Origin: Noviherbaspirillum aridicola
GTDB taxonomy: Bacteria; Pseudomonadota; Gammaproteobacteria; Burkholderiales; Burkholderiaceae_D
NCBI RefSeq assembly: GCF_019656455.1
Contig: NZ_BPMK01000010.1
Coordinates: 62,001-126,000 of the forward strand
DNA: 64,000 nt
Reading direction: 5' to 3'
Within the stretch, counting starts at the first letter, position 1. Each line of letters opens with the position of its first letter. This document shows positions 18,068 to 25,585 of the stretch, piece by piece. The position numbers were made by a program, and so were the translations under genes. The notes under the pieces were generated by a model. The model made no database searches, was not told where the DNA came from, and saw nothing but the letters and a program-made list of their open reading frames with translations.

Positions 18068-18964
18068 ATGTACCAGGCTCATTTCGGTTTGCGCGAACAG
18101 CCGTTCGGAATCACCCCCGACACGAGCTATTTCTTCGCCTGTGCCAGCTACCAGGAAGCGCTCAACACCCTGCTGGTGGCGACACGGAACGGTGAAGGCT
18201 TCATCAAGATCACCGGCGAGGTCGGCACGGGAAAGACGCTGATGTGCCGGAAGTTCATGGCAACGCTCGGGACGGATTTCGTCACTGCCTACATCCCGAA
18301 TCCGATGCTTGAGCCAAGGACGCTGATGCTGGCGCTGGCCGACGAACTGGAGATTCCGCAGGAAAAGGACGTCGATCAGCATCAACTGCTCAAGGCAATC
18401 AATCTCCGGCTGCTTGCGCTGGCGCGGGAGGGCAAGCGTGCCATTCTCTGTCTCGACGAAGCCCAGGCGATGCCGCTTGACACCCTTGAGGCGCTGCGAC
18501 TGTTGACGAACCTCGAAACCGAGAAGCGCAAGCTGCTGCAAATCGTCATGTTCGGCCAGCCTGAACTCGACCGCAAACTGGATGTGGAATCCATACGCCA
18601 GTTGCGCCAGCGGATCACGTTCCAATACCATCTCGGGCCGCTCGGGACCGAGGAGCTGGAATATTACGTCTCGCACCGGCTCGCGGTGGCGGGTTATAGC
18701 GGCGGCAGGCTGTTCGATCGCGGTGCGCTGAAGTGGCTTCACCGGTGCAGCAAGGGTGTCCCCCGCCTGGTCAACGTTCTCTGTCACAAGGCACTGATGC
18801 TTGCCTATGGGGAAGGCAAGCAACGAGTGTGTGCGCGTCACGTACGCGCCGCCGCATCTGATACCGGCGCTGCCCGGCGCCCCGCGTTTGCCTGGCCATG
18901 GGCATTGGCCAGCTTGTCGGTCGTCGTCGCGGCGACCGGAACTGGATGGTTTTTCCTGAAATGA
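18068..18964 (+). CDS. mshM: MSHA biogenesis ATPase MshM (ExeA family)
   Basis: 298 residues. It begins MYQAHFGLREQPFGITPDTS, the ExeA/MshM signature. Walker A GEVGTGKT is at residues 50-57 and Walker B LCLDEAQ at 127-133 (Asp130, Glu131). A single transmembrane helix closes the protein (about 275-297). ExeA-type ATPases help place or assemble the secretin. The stop overlaps mshN by ATGA. Confidence 0.92.
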   Translation: MYQAHFGLREQPFGITPDTSYFFACASYQEALNTLLVATRNGEGFIKITGEVGTGKTLMCRKFMATLGTDFVTAYIPNPMLEPRTLMLALADELEIPQEKDVDQHQLLKAINLRLLALAREGKRAILCLDEAQAMPLDTLEALRLLTNLETEKRKLLQIVMFGQPELDRKLDVESIRQLRQRITFQYHLGPLGTEELEYYVSHRLAVAGYSGGRLFDRGALKWLHRCSKGVPRLVNVLCHKALMLAYGEGKQRVCARHVRAAASDTGAARRPAFAWPWALASLSVVVAATGTGWFFLK

Positions 18965-20100
18965 GCCTCATCAACAAGATGTTGCAGGACCTGGATGCAC
19001 GCCGGTCCGAAGTCGCGGGCAACGATGCACTAGGCATGCAAATCCGCGCGGTCCCTCAACGGCGCGGCATTCATCCCGCATGGTGGGTATGTCTTGCCCT
19101 GGCCATCGTGTCCGCCGGCCTCGCAGGCTGGATGCTGCTGAGGCCGGCGCCCGTCGCCGCAACATCTCCGGCTGTCGCCGGCGTGCCGTTGCGTCTCGAC
19201 GTGCGGCTGGAGCCGCCTCCGGCTGACCAGGCGGCTGCGGTACCGGTGCGAGGTGCAGAGACGCCGCCGTCCGTCCCCGGAGCATCTGCGGCATCGGCGC
19301 CTGATGCTGTCGTGCCGGTCGTGCAGGCTCCTGCGCCCGCAACGCCTGCACCGGCGGTAGCGCCGAGGGCGGCGCCACCGGAGCCCGCCCGTCCGTTGCC
19401 CATCGAACCGGTTGTCGAGCCGCGGAACCCCACCGTGTCTCAGTCGCCGCAGTCGGTCGCGGCACCCTGGGCAGAGCAGACCGGAGCCGCTCCTGTCGCC
19501 ACGGGTGCCAAGCAGGTCAAGGAACTGACCCCGCCGCAGCGCGCAGAGAATGAATACCGCAAGGCGCTCGGCTTGCTTCAGCAGGGCAAGGGGACGGATG
19601 CGGCGATTATGCTTGAGCAGTCGCTAAATCTCGACCCTCATCATGTCGGGGCGCGCCAGGCGCTGATTAGCATACTGCTGGACGCCGCGCGGCGCGACGA
19701 AGCGCTGCGTCTTGCCCGGGAAGGGCTGGCTCGCGATCCTTCCCAGGCGGGACTGGCGATGATTGCAGCCCGTATTCAGGTGGAGCGAGGAGAATTGCAG
19801 CCGGCGGTCGAGACACTGGAGCACTCGCTTTCCCATGCGTCGGAACAGCCGGACTACCTCGCATTCCTCGCCGCTTTGCAGCAGCGAGCGGAACGTCACA
19901 AGCAAGCCGTCGAGCTGTATGTGAAAGCCCTCCAACGTTCCCCCCAGAACGGCATCTGGTGGATGGGCATGGCCATCTCCCTCCAGGCCGACCAGCGCAA
20001 GGCGGAAGCCGCCGAGGCGTTCAGGCGCGCGAAGGCGAGCGGCGCGCTCAGCCCGGAGCTGCAGGCTTTCGTCGACGGCCGCCTGGCGCAGCTGCGCTGA
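18961..20100 (+). CDS. mshN: MSHA biogenesis protein MshN (TPR protein)
   Basis: 379 residues: MSLINKMLQDLDARR at the N-terminus (MshN/GspB-like), one transmembrane helix (about 40-60), a long Ala/Pro-rich linker (about 65-185), then TPR-like repeats (about 195-375). The start at 18961 is chosen for its ATGA overlap with mshM; the frame runs further upstream without support. Its stop is immediately adjacent to the stop of the opposite-strand log gene, with no intergenic base. Confidence 0.9.
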   Translation: MSLINKMLQDLDARRSEVAGNDALGMQIRAVPQRRGIHPAWWVCLALAIVSAGLAGWMLLRPAPVAATSPAVAGVPLRLDVRLEPPPADQAAAVPVRGAETPPSVPGASAASAPDAVVPVVQAPAPATPAPAVAPRAAPPEPARPLPIEPVVEPRNPTVSQSPQSVAAPWAEQTGAAPVATGAKQVKELTPPQRAENEYRKALGLLQQGKGTDAAIMLEQSLNLDPHHVGARQALISILLDAARRDEALRLAREGLARDPSQAGLAMIAARIQVERGELQPAVETLEHSLSHASEQPDYLAFLAALQQRAERHKQAVELYVKALQRSPQNGIWWMGMAISLQADQRKAEAAEAFRRAKASGALSPELQAFVDGRLAQLR

Positions 20101-20694
20101 TCAGATGATTTTTGCCGCGGTGGCGCGATCGACGATCTTCTCGAAGTACTGCGGCCGGAAGTCCTTCATCTTCTGCAGCAGCGCCGGCGGCGAGGCGTCG
20201 TGCAGCAGCACCGAGGCCTGCTCGCGGCGCAGGAAGCGCTGCGCGACCACATGGTCGAGGAAGGCGATGAGCCCGTCGTAAAAACCCGCGGCGTTGAGCA
20301 GGCCGATCGGCTTTTCATGGAAGCCGAGCTGCGCCCAGGTAAAGACCTCGAACAGTTCCTCCAGCGTGCCGATCCCGCCCGGCATCGCGACGAACCCGTC
20401 CGACAGCTCCGCCATCAGCGCCTTGCGCTCGTGCATGTCCTTGACGATGTGCAGCCTGGGCAGGCCGCGATGGCCGACTTCCTTGTCCATCAGGGCCTGC
20501 GGTATTACGCCCGTCACATGTCCGCCGAGGCGCATCACCTCGTCGGCGATCACGCCCATCAGACCGACATTGCCGCCGCCATACACCAGGGCGATGTCCT
20601 GGCCGACCATCAGCTGCGCCAGCTCCCGGGCAGCGTCGGCATAGGCGGGGGAGGCGCCCACCGAGGAGCCGCAATACACGCAAAGCGATTTCAT
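20101..20694 (-). CDS. LOG-family nucleoside 5'-monophosphate phosphoribohydrolase
   Basis: 197 residues, lysine-decarboxylase-like fold family (TIGR00730). The hallmark PGGIGTLEE is at 105-113 and the ERK triplet (89-91) provides the other conserved residues. Characterised members release free base from (cytokinin) nucleoside monophosphates; the bacterial substrate here is unknown. The start overlaps the tetR stop (ATGA), so the two are one transcription unit. Convergent with mshN at zero distance. Confidence 0.85.
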   Translation of the reverse strand: MKSLCVYCGSSVGASPAYADAARELAQLMVGQDIALVYGGGNVGLMGVIADEVMRLGGHVTGVIPQALMDKEVGHRGLPRLHIVKDMHERKALMAELSDGFVAMPGGIGTLEELFEVFTWAQLGFHEKPIGLLNAAGFYDGLIAFLDHVVAQRFLRREQASVLLHDASPPALLQKMKDFRPQYFEKIVDRATAAKII

Positions 20695-21356
20695 TTCAGT
20701 TTCTTCAGGTTTTCTTCGACGAGCTGCTCGAACACCTTGCGCGTCTCGCCGCGCAGATAAGGGCCGATCAGCGAGAGGATCTGGTAGCAGCCGCGCGCGA
20801 GGGCGTCGGCCATGACTTCCTGCTCCGTATAACGCCGCGGATTGCGCACATATTCATAGGACAGCCAGTAGGTGCCGACGACGACGATATTGGTGGCGAG
20901 CGCGTCGATTTCCTTGTCGCTCGCTTCCAGCGCCCGGTCTTCCCGCAGGCCCACGCACAGCTGCTGCGCGACCTTGGTCTTGTGCGCCAGGATCTCCTTG
21001 AAGTGAAGTTCCAGCTTGCGGTTGCGCGACAGCAGGTCGGACAGGTCGCGATAGAAGAAGCGGTAGCGCCACACCAGCTGGAAGGAGTGATGCAGATAGA
21101 CCCAGACGTCATGCATCGTCGGGCGGCGGTCGGCGGGCACCGACAGCATGCGGCTGATCTCCGCCTCGAACTGCGCGAAGAGCGAATCGACGATGTCGTC
21201 CTTGTTGCGGAAGTGGTAGTACAGGTTTCCCGGCGAAATGTTCAGTTCCTCGGCGATCACCGTGGTGGTGACATTGGGTTCGCCGAATTCATTGAACAGT
21301 CGTAGCGACAGTTCGAGTATCCGCTCCCGCGTCCGGCGCGGTGCCTTTTGCTGCAT
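20691..21356 (-). CDS. TetR/AcrR-family transcriptional regulator
   Basis: 221 residues. The N-terminal helix-turn-helix (about 10-56) contains TTTVIAEELNISPGNLYYHF, typical of the family, followed by an alpha-helical ligand domain. I start at ATG 21356 because GGGAGG lies 8 bases upstream; an in-frame start at 21380 would add eight residues. It probably represses itself and log, with which it overlaps. The ligand cannot be read from sequence. Confidence 0.87.
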   Translation of the reverse strand: MQQKAPRRTRERILELSLRLFNEFGEPNVTTTVIAEELNISPGNLYYHFRNKDDIVDSLFAQFEAEISRMLSVPADRRPTMHDVWVYLHHSFQLVWRYRFFYRDLSDLLSRNRKLELHFKEILAHKTKVAQQLCVGLREDRALEASDKEIDALATNIVVVGTYWLSYEYVRNPRRYTEQEVMADALARGCYQILSLIGPYLRGETRKVFEQLVEENLKKLK

Positions 21357-21492
21357 GCTGGCTGCCTCCCGTATCAGCATTGGTCTTGTTCTTGCCCGCC
21401 GGCAGTGGCGGGGAAGCGGCCAAGCATAACACCGTTGTCCGCCCGGCCGAAACGCGCCGGGCGACGGGACGGGAAAATCCGGGGCGGCCGCT

Positions 21493-21960
21493 TTATTTCG
21501 GCGGCAGCACCACCTGGTCGATTTCGTGGATCACGCCATTGTCGGCCTTCAGGTCGCTCTGGATCACCTTGGCGTTCTCCATCGTCACGCTGCCATTGTC
21601 GGACGTGAGCATGACCTGGCTGCCCTGCACGGTCTGTACCTTGCCCGGCTTGACGTCGGCAACGGTCAGGGCACCGGGGATCACATGGTAGGCGACCAGT
21701 TCGGCGGCCTTTTCCTTGTCCTTGAGCAGTGCGTCCCGTGTTTCCTGCGGAAGCTGCCGGAATGCGGAATCGCTGGGAATGAAGACGGTGTACGGACCGG
21801 AATTCTTCAGCTTGTCGGCCATGCCGGCGGTTTCGGCCGCCGCCATGAAAGTCTTCATGCCGCCCGAGGTCCGGGCGGTCTCCACGAGATCGGCAGCGGC
21901 GGCCGGCAGGGACACGAAGAGGCCGCAGAATCCGGCGACTGCCATGGCCAAAGCTTTCAT
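21493..21960 (-). CDS. Exported fasciclin (FAS1)-domain protein
   Basis: 155 residues: signal peptide (about 1-23, ending PAAAA) and one FAS1 domain, with the H1 box GPYTVFIPSDSAF and the H2-like segment ENAKVIQSDLKADNGVIHEIDQVVLP. Such small secreted proteins are implicated in adhesion. The start at 21960 has an AAGGAG site; the frame continues 29 codons upstream without support. Stands alone, with 112 bases to tetR. Confidence 0.87.
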   Translation of the reverse strand: MKALAMAVAGFCGLFVSLPAAAADLVETARTSGGMKTFMAAAETAGMADKLKNSGPYTVFIPSDSAFRQLPQETRDALLKDKEKAAELVAYHVIPGALTVADVKPGKVQTVQGSQVMLTSDNGSVTMENAKVIQSDLKADNGVIHEIDQVVLPPK

Positions 21961-22066
21961 CGGAGGCTCCTTGTCGGGTAGAAAGGGGTGCGCCCGCGTT
22001 CCCCGCGGGTCACCCGGTTCGGTGCCGCAAGTGCCGTAAAAGTTCAAAACGAGAGGTTGAACGAAA

Positions 22067-23026
22067 TCATTGCACGTCCGTTTGCGCAGCCGTCCGGGAG
22101 CTGGCCCGGATTTCGTCGATCACCAGCCGCTGGACGCGCCGGTCGAGGGCGAGCGCCACGTGGCCGACGGCATGCAGTTCGATGTTCTTCGCGCGTTCCA
22201 GCCGCGACGACGACTGCGGAGAGATGATGTTGTCGTGGTGGGACCAGATCGACACGAAGCGGCGGTAAAGTGCCGGATCCTCGCCGGCGGCCAGCTTGCG
22301 CAGCCATTCGCTGCACAGTCCTTCCTGCTCGCTCGCGGTCCAGCGCATCTGGTGGCTGTTGAGTCCGACGCCGAAATGCGCGAGCGCGGTGCCGCGATGG
22401 GGCGTGCCGAGGGTGATTACACGCGCCACCCGCCCGGCGCCGTGGGCACGGAGGTATGCCCTCGCCACCAGCCCGCCCATGCTGTGGCAGACCAGCACGG
22501 CGCGCGCGCTGCCTGTCTCGCGGCACAGGCGCTCGAGCGCCTCGTGCACCTGCGGCACATAATCGTCGATCCCGGCGGTGACCGGTTCCAGGCTCACCGC
22601 ATGGTGCAGGATGTTCGCGTGCAGCAGGGCGCGGCTCATCGCATCCCAGTAGCCGCTGTTGCAGCCGTAGCCGTGCACCAGGAGCACCGGCAGCCCTTCC
22701 GGCTGCTCCGGAATGCGGCGCAGGAAGGCACGAAACGGCATGGTGAAGGAGGAGCTCCACATGCTTGCCGCGAACTCGGTCAGAAACAGCCGGATGAACG
22801 CCGGCCGGGAAATCCGGAAGTGCTCTGGCAAGTGGCTGCGGGTGCGCGCGGCGATCATGAAGTTGTTGGCGACGATGGCGCCGCGCACCAGGACGACCAG
22901 CGCCAGCGCGGCGGGCGCGCCCAGCCAGCCGGACCCTGGCGGCAGCGCCTGCGCGACCAGCCAGCCGAATGCACCGGCGACGATCGCCTGGAACAGCAGC
23001 AGCAGCCGGGTGATGCGGGCGACCAT
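22067..23026 (-). CDS. Membrane-anchored triacylglycerol lipase-like alpha/beta hydrolase
   Basis: 319 residues with two N-terminal hydrophobic segments (about 5-28 and 36-55) and then a hydrolase domain. Oxyanion region LLVHGYGCNSGYW (115-127), nucleophile elbow CHSMGG with Ser182, and candidate acid Asp265 and His289. Looks like the Burkholderiales lipase/permease-annotated family. The substrate is not deducible. The next gene (RDD) lies 10 bases further along the plus coordinates. Confidence 0.82.
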   Translation of the reverse strand: MVARITRLLLLFQAIVAGAFGWLVAQALPPGSGWLGAPAALALVVLVRGAIVANNFMIAARTRSHLPEHFRISRPAFIRLFLTEFAASMWSSSFTMPFRAFLRRIPEQPEGLPVLLVHGYGCNSGYWDAMSRALLHANILHHAVSLEPVTAGIDDYVPQVHEALERLCRETGSARAVLVCHSMGGLVARAYLRAHGAGRVARVITLGTPHRGTALAHFGVGLNSHQMRWTASEQEGLCSEWLRKLAAGEDPALYRRFVSIWSHHDNIISPQSSSRLERAKNIELHAVGHVALALDRRVQRLVIDEIRASSRTAAQTDVQ

Positions 23027-23036
23027 GCGCGCGGCG

Positions 23037-23564
23037 TCAGGCGGTCACGGATTTGCCCGATTCGTCTTCCATCCGCACCAGGCGGGTGCCGGCGATGCGG
23101 TCATGCAGGAACTGGCGCTGGGGATCGAGCCTGACGGCCAGCGCCCACAGCAGGATGTTCAGGGCGGGAATCAACACCAGCATCCAGGCCCTGGCGCCGA
23201 ACATCCAGGCCAGCGCCAGGCCGGGCAGTATCCAGAGCCAGCAGAGCAGGAAGCGATACAGCGCGCGGCCGATCCCCACCGGCCCGCCGTCGGCGGCGAC
23301 CAGCCTGACGTGCCAGGTTTTCATCGCCAGCGTCTGACCGCCGTGCGTCCAGAACCAGACGAAGTACGAGCACAGCACGAACAGCAGCCAGCCCTGCATG
23401 AAATGCCGCAGATAGAGCGCATGGCGCTGTCCGAAGAGCCAGGAAAACAGGAAGCCGGTGACAAAGATCACCCCGAACAGCAGCATGGATTCATAGACCA
23501 TGCTGGCGAGACGGCTCTTGAGGGTAGGCGTGGCGGTTGGGTTTGCTGCGTCGGAGATGTTCAA
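23037..23564 (-). CDS. RDD-family membrane protein
   Basis: 175 residues with about four transmembrane segments and the family features LASMVYESMLLFGVIF and LHDRIAGTRLV. The start is a TTG at 23564 whose last two bases overlap the stop of the DUF3106 gene (TTGA), preceded by AAGG; homologous N-terminal residues before the first ATG (23501) support this unusual start. Last gene of the four-gene sigma-factor operon. Confidence 0.82.
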   Translation of the reverse strand: MNISDAANPTATPTLKSRLASMVYESMLLFGVIFVTGFLFSWLFGQRHALYLRHFMQGWLLFVLCSYFVWFWTHGGQTLAMKTWHVRLVAADGGPVGIGRALYRFLLCWLWILPGLALAWMFGARAWMLVLIPALNILLWALAVRLDPQRQFLHDRIAGTRLVRMEDESGKSVTA

Positions 23565-24151
23565 GGCTGACCTTGCTTGCCGGGTTGGGGAGGAGGGCGC
23601 AGGGCGGAGTTGCCGGCGCCGCGCGGGGTGACGGACTGCTCCAGCACCGGCTTGGGCGCCGACTTGATCGGCGGCAGGGGCTGGGGCTGGCTGGCGGGCG
23701 GGGGCAGGTTGGCCACCCGCTTGCGACGGGCGGTCTCTTCGGCCAGCTTCTGCCGCTCTTCTTCGGGCAGCTGCTGGTACTGCTCCCATTGCGCGGATTT
23801 CTGCTCGCGGTCAATGCGCCTGGCCTGGGTGAAGCGTTCGCGCGCCTGGCGCCGCTCGTCCGGCGTCAGCCGCACCCACTCGCGCATGCGCTCCTGCACG
23901 CGCTGCTGTTCCTCGGGCTTCATCGATGCATAGCGGTTGCCGATCGCGAGCCATTTACCCTTGCGGTAGGCGTCCAGCTGATTCCATTCCTCGGCCAGCG
24001 GCGCCAGGGCCTGCTGCTGCGCCGGGCTCAGTTCATGCCAGCGCGGATTGGCCGGCTGCGCCACAGCCGACGCCGACGCCGACATCGCGGCCAGCAGGAG
24101 CGGAAAGCATGCTGCCCGAACCAGACGGGCGATCGCCGCGGCCGCGCGCAT
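23561..24151 (-). CDS. Exported DUF3106 protein
   Basis: 196 residues: signal peptide (about 1-31, ending ASAVA), a helical charged region rich in Arg, Glu and Gln (about 35-140; LSPAQQQALAPLAEEW, then LTPDERRQARERF) and a Pro-rich tail. The repeated helices resemble periplasmic stress-sensing CpxP/ZraP-like or DUF3106 proteins; the function is unknown. Lies between DUF3619 and RDD genes in a sigma-factor operon. Confidence 0.8.
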   Translation of the reverse strand: MRAAAAIARLVRAACFPLLLAAMSASASAVAQPANPRWHELSPAQQQALAPLAEEWNQLDAYRKGKWLAIGNRYASMKPEEQQRVQERMREWVRLTPDERRQARERFTQARRIDREQKSAQWEQYQQLPEEERQKLAEETARRKRVANLPPPASQPQPLPPIKSAPKPVLEQSVTPRGAGNSALRPPPQPGKQGQP

Positions 24152-24152
24152 C

Positions 24153-24554
24153 TCAGTCGCCCCGCTGCGAAAGGAAAGTATGGAAACCGTTGTCGAGATA
24201 GGCGGACAGGGGCAGGTCGTCGGCCAGCACCTCGGCGTCGATCTCGGCGATCTCGTCGATTCTGCGCTGTTCCTCGAAGTGAAAGATGCCGGCCAGTCCC
24301 GCCACCAGCGCCAGCACCGGCAGCGCCGCGCCCGCGGCCGCCAGCCAGGGGTGAGGGCGGGAGGCGAAGCCGCGCGCCGTTACCGGCAGCGGCAGCCAGG
24401 CCAGTACCCGCGCGCCTGCGTCGGGCTTCCTGCGCGACAGCGCCAGGCGCCGCGCGGCCGCGAGCCGTACGGCGGCGGGTGCCGGGATCGAATCCAGGTT
24501 CTCGTTGAGAGCGTGCCGAATCTTGTAGGCGAAATTGACTTGTCCGGTATTCAT
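24153..24554 (-). CDS. DUF3619 protein, putative anti-sigma-like membrane protein
   Basis: 133 residues: N-terminal cytoplasmic helix region (NFAYKIRHALNENLDSIPA), one transmembrane helix (about 72-92) and a short acidic C-terminal tail. It overlaps the sigma factor gene by ATGA. The one-helix topology and placement right after an ECF sigma gene fit an anti-sigma factor; DUF3619 has no proven role that I know, so this is inference. Confidence 0.78.
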   Translation of the reverse strand: MNTGQVNFAYKIRHALNENLDSIPAPAAVRLAAARRLALSRRKPDAGARVLAWLPLPVTARGFASRPHPWLAAAGAALPVLALVAGLAGIFHFEEQRRIDEIAEIDAEVLADDLPLSAYLDNGFHTFLSQRGD

Positions 24555-25120
24555 AGAGTGATCCCCTTTGCGCGCAGTGCGTCAGCCAGGGCGTGGGTCG
24601 CGCGCGAACAGTGCGTTTTCACGCTGCCCTCCGAGCAGCCCATGGCGGCTGCCGTCTCGGCCACGTCCAGATCCTGCCAGTAACGCAGCAGGAAGGCCTG
24701 CCGTTGACGCAGCGGGAGTTTTTGCACCTCCGCCTCGATGGCCGCCAGCACCTGCTTGCGTTCCACCTTGTCGGCGCTCGACTCGGCGGCGGCGGTGCCT
24801 TCCTCCGGCTCCCAGGTCTCGAGCAGGTCGTGACCCTCGCCGTCGTCGTCCTCCCGCCCCGAATTCCAGAACAGGCTGAGCCATCCGCTGCGCACCTTCT
24901 CGCGCCGGAAGTAATCGGTGATCGTGGTCTGCAGGATGCGCTGGAAGAGCAGGGGAAGCTCCGGCGCCGGCTTGTCGCCGTACCGTTCCGCCAGCTTGAT
25001 CATTGCATCCTGAACAATATCCAGCGCCGCCTCGTCCTTCCGCACCGCGTAAACCGCCTGCTTGAACGCTCGGCGCTCCACGCTCTCGAGAAAGTCGGAC
25101 AGTTCTTTGTCAGTGGCCAT
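24551..25120 (-). CDS. ECF-type RNA polymerase sigma factor
   Basis: 189 residues. The sigma region 2 portion contains DEAALDIVQDAMIKLAERY and region 4 has LPLRQRQAFLLRYWQDLDVAETAAAMGCSE-type helix-turn-helix ending in SVKTHCSRA. A 30-residue acidic insert (EDDDGEGHDLLETWEPEEG) separates the two, longer than the usual linker. First gene of the sigma, DUF3619, DUF3106, RDD operon. The stimulus is unknown. Confidence 0.88.
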   Translation of the reverse strand: MATDKELSDFLESVERRAFKQAVYAVRKDEAALDIVQDAMIKLAERYGDKPAPELPLLFQRILQTTITDYFRREKVRSGWLSLFWNSGREDDDGEGHDLLETWEPEEGTAAAESSADKVERKQVLAAIEAEVQKLPLRQRQAFLLRYWQDLDVAETAAAMGCSEGSVKTHCSRATHALADALRAKGITL

Positions 25121-25189
25121 GCAAGCGGACGAAGGGTTTCCGGGCTGGGGTATTGAAGCCGGGCATCAATGAAAACAGCGAATCCTAGC

Positions 25190-25222
25190 AAAAAACCGCC
25201 GCAAACGCCCCTTCGGCTTGCG
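25190..25222 (-). terminator. Possible hairpin with U-tract upstream of the sigma-factor gene
   Basis: Read on the minus strand, CGCAAGCC/GGC..TTGCG (25222-25200) is followed four bases later by six T's (25195-25190). It lies before the sigma factor start, so it could stop transcripts entering from the ilv side or attenuate the operon. The stem is interrupted and weak. Confidence 0.35.
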
Positions 25223-25252
25223 CAAACCGCTTGATTTTCAGAGGAATTTAAC

Positions 25253-25281
25253 TTGACCAAAATTGTGCGACGCATTAACTT
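25253..25281 (+). promoter_or_regulatory. Candidate promoter for ilvBNC
   Basis: TTGACC, 17-base spacer, TAACTT. The -35 is good and the -10 is weak (3 of 6). It would give a 5' leader of about 300 bases before ilvB. Confidence 0.45.
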
Positions 25282-25288
25282 ATCACTC

Positions 25289-25585
25289 CCTTCGCACCTC
25301 GAAGGACTGTCTCGTCGACGCGGCCCATCATGCCGCACCGATCAGGCGCGCTGTAAAAGGCTGTTTGCTCTAACCCACGCCACAAGCGTGAGAAGTCCGC
25401 TCCGGCACTTCAGATCCCCCGGCTGAACGAGTCGCGTTTAGCGCCGCTTTGAACCGCATCTACGGGTGCGCGACGAACCGGCGTGACCGCACAAAGAAGG
25501 GAAGCCCAGGCGCTGACGTCCCCCCAGCGGTTTCGACAGGAGAGAGCATCCGATCAATCTCCAATGGACCTTGAAAGGACTAGCA
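25289..25585 (+). promoter_or_regulatory. Long untranslated leader of ilvB with successive small hairpins
   Basis: Together with the upstream sequence this is a 465-base gap without a convincing gene. Three short perfect hairpins follow each other: CCTTCG/CGAAGG (25289-25305), GCGGC/GCCGC (25320-25336) and CACGC/GCGTG (25376-25390). No U-tract follows them. The only ATG-started frame is eight codons long with no enrichment for Ile, Val or Leu. The leader may be regulatory, but the mechanism is not visible. Confidence 0.4.

Noticed and set aside
25253-25430. TTG-started frame before ilvB with a GAGGA site, beginning MTKIVRRINLSLPSHLEGL
   Set aside because: It has some Ile and Leu, but they are scattered and there is no run; the TTG coincides with a -35 element, so it is more likely promoter DNA than an attenuator peptide.
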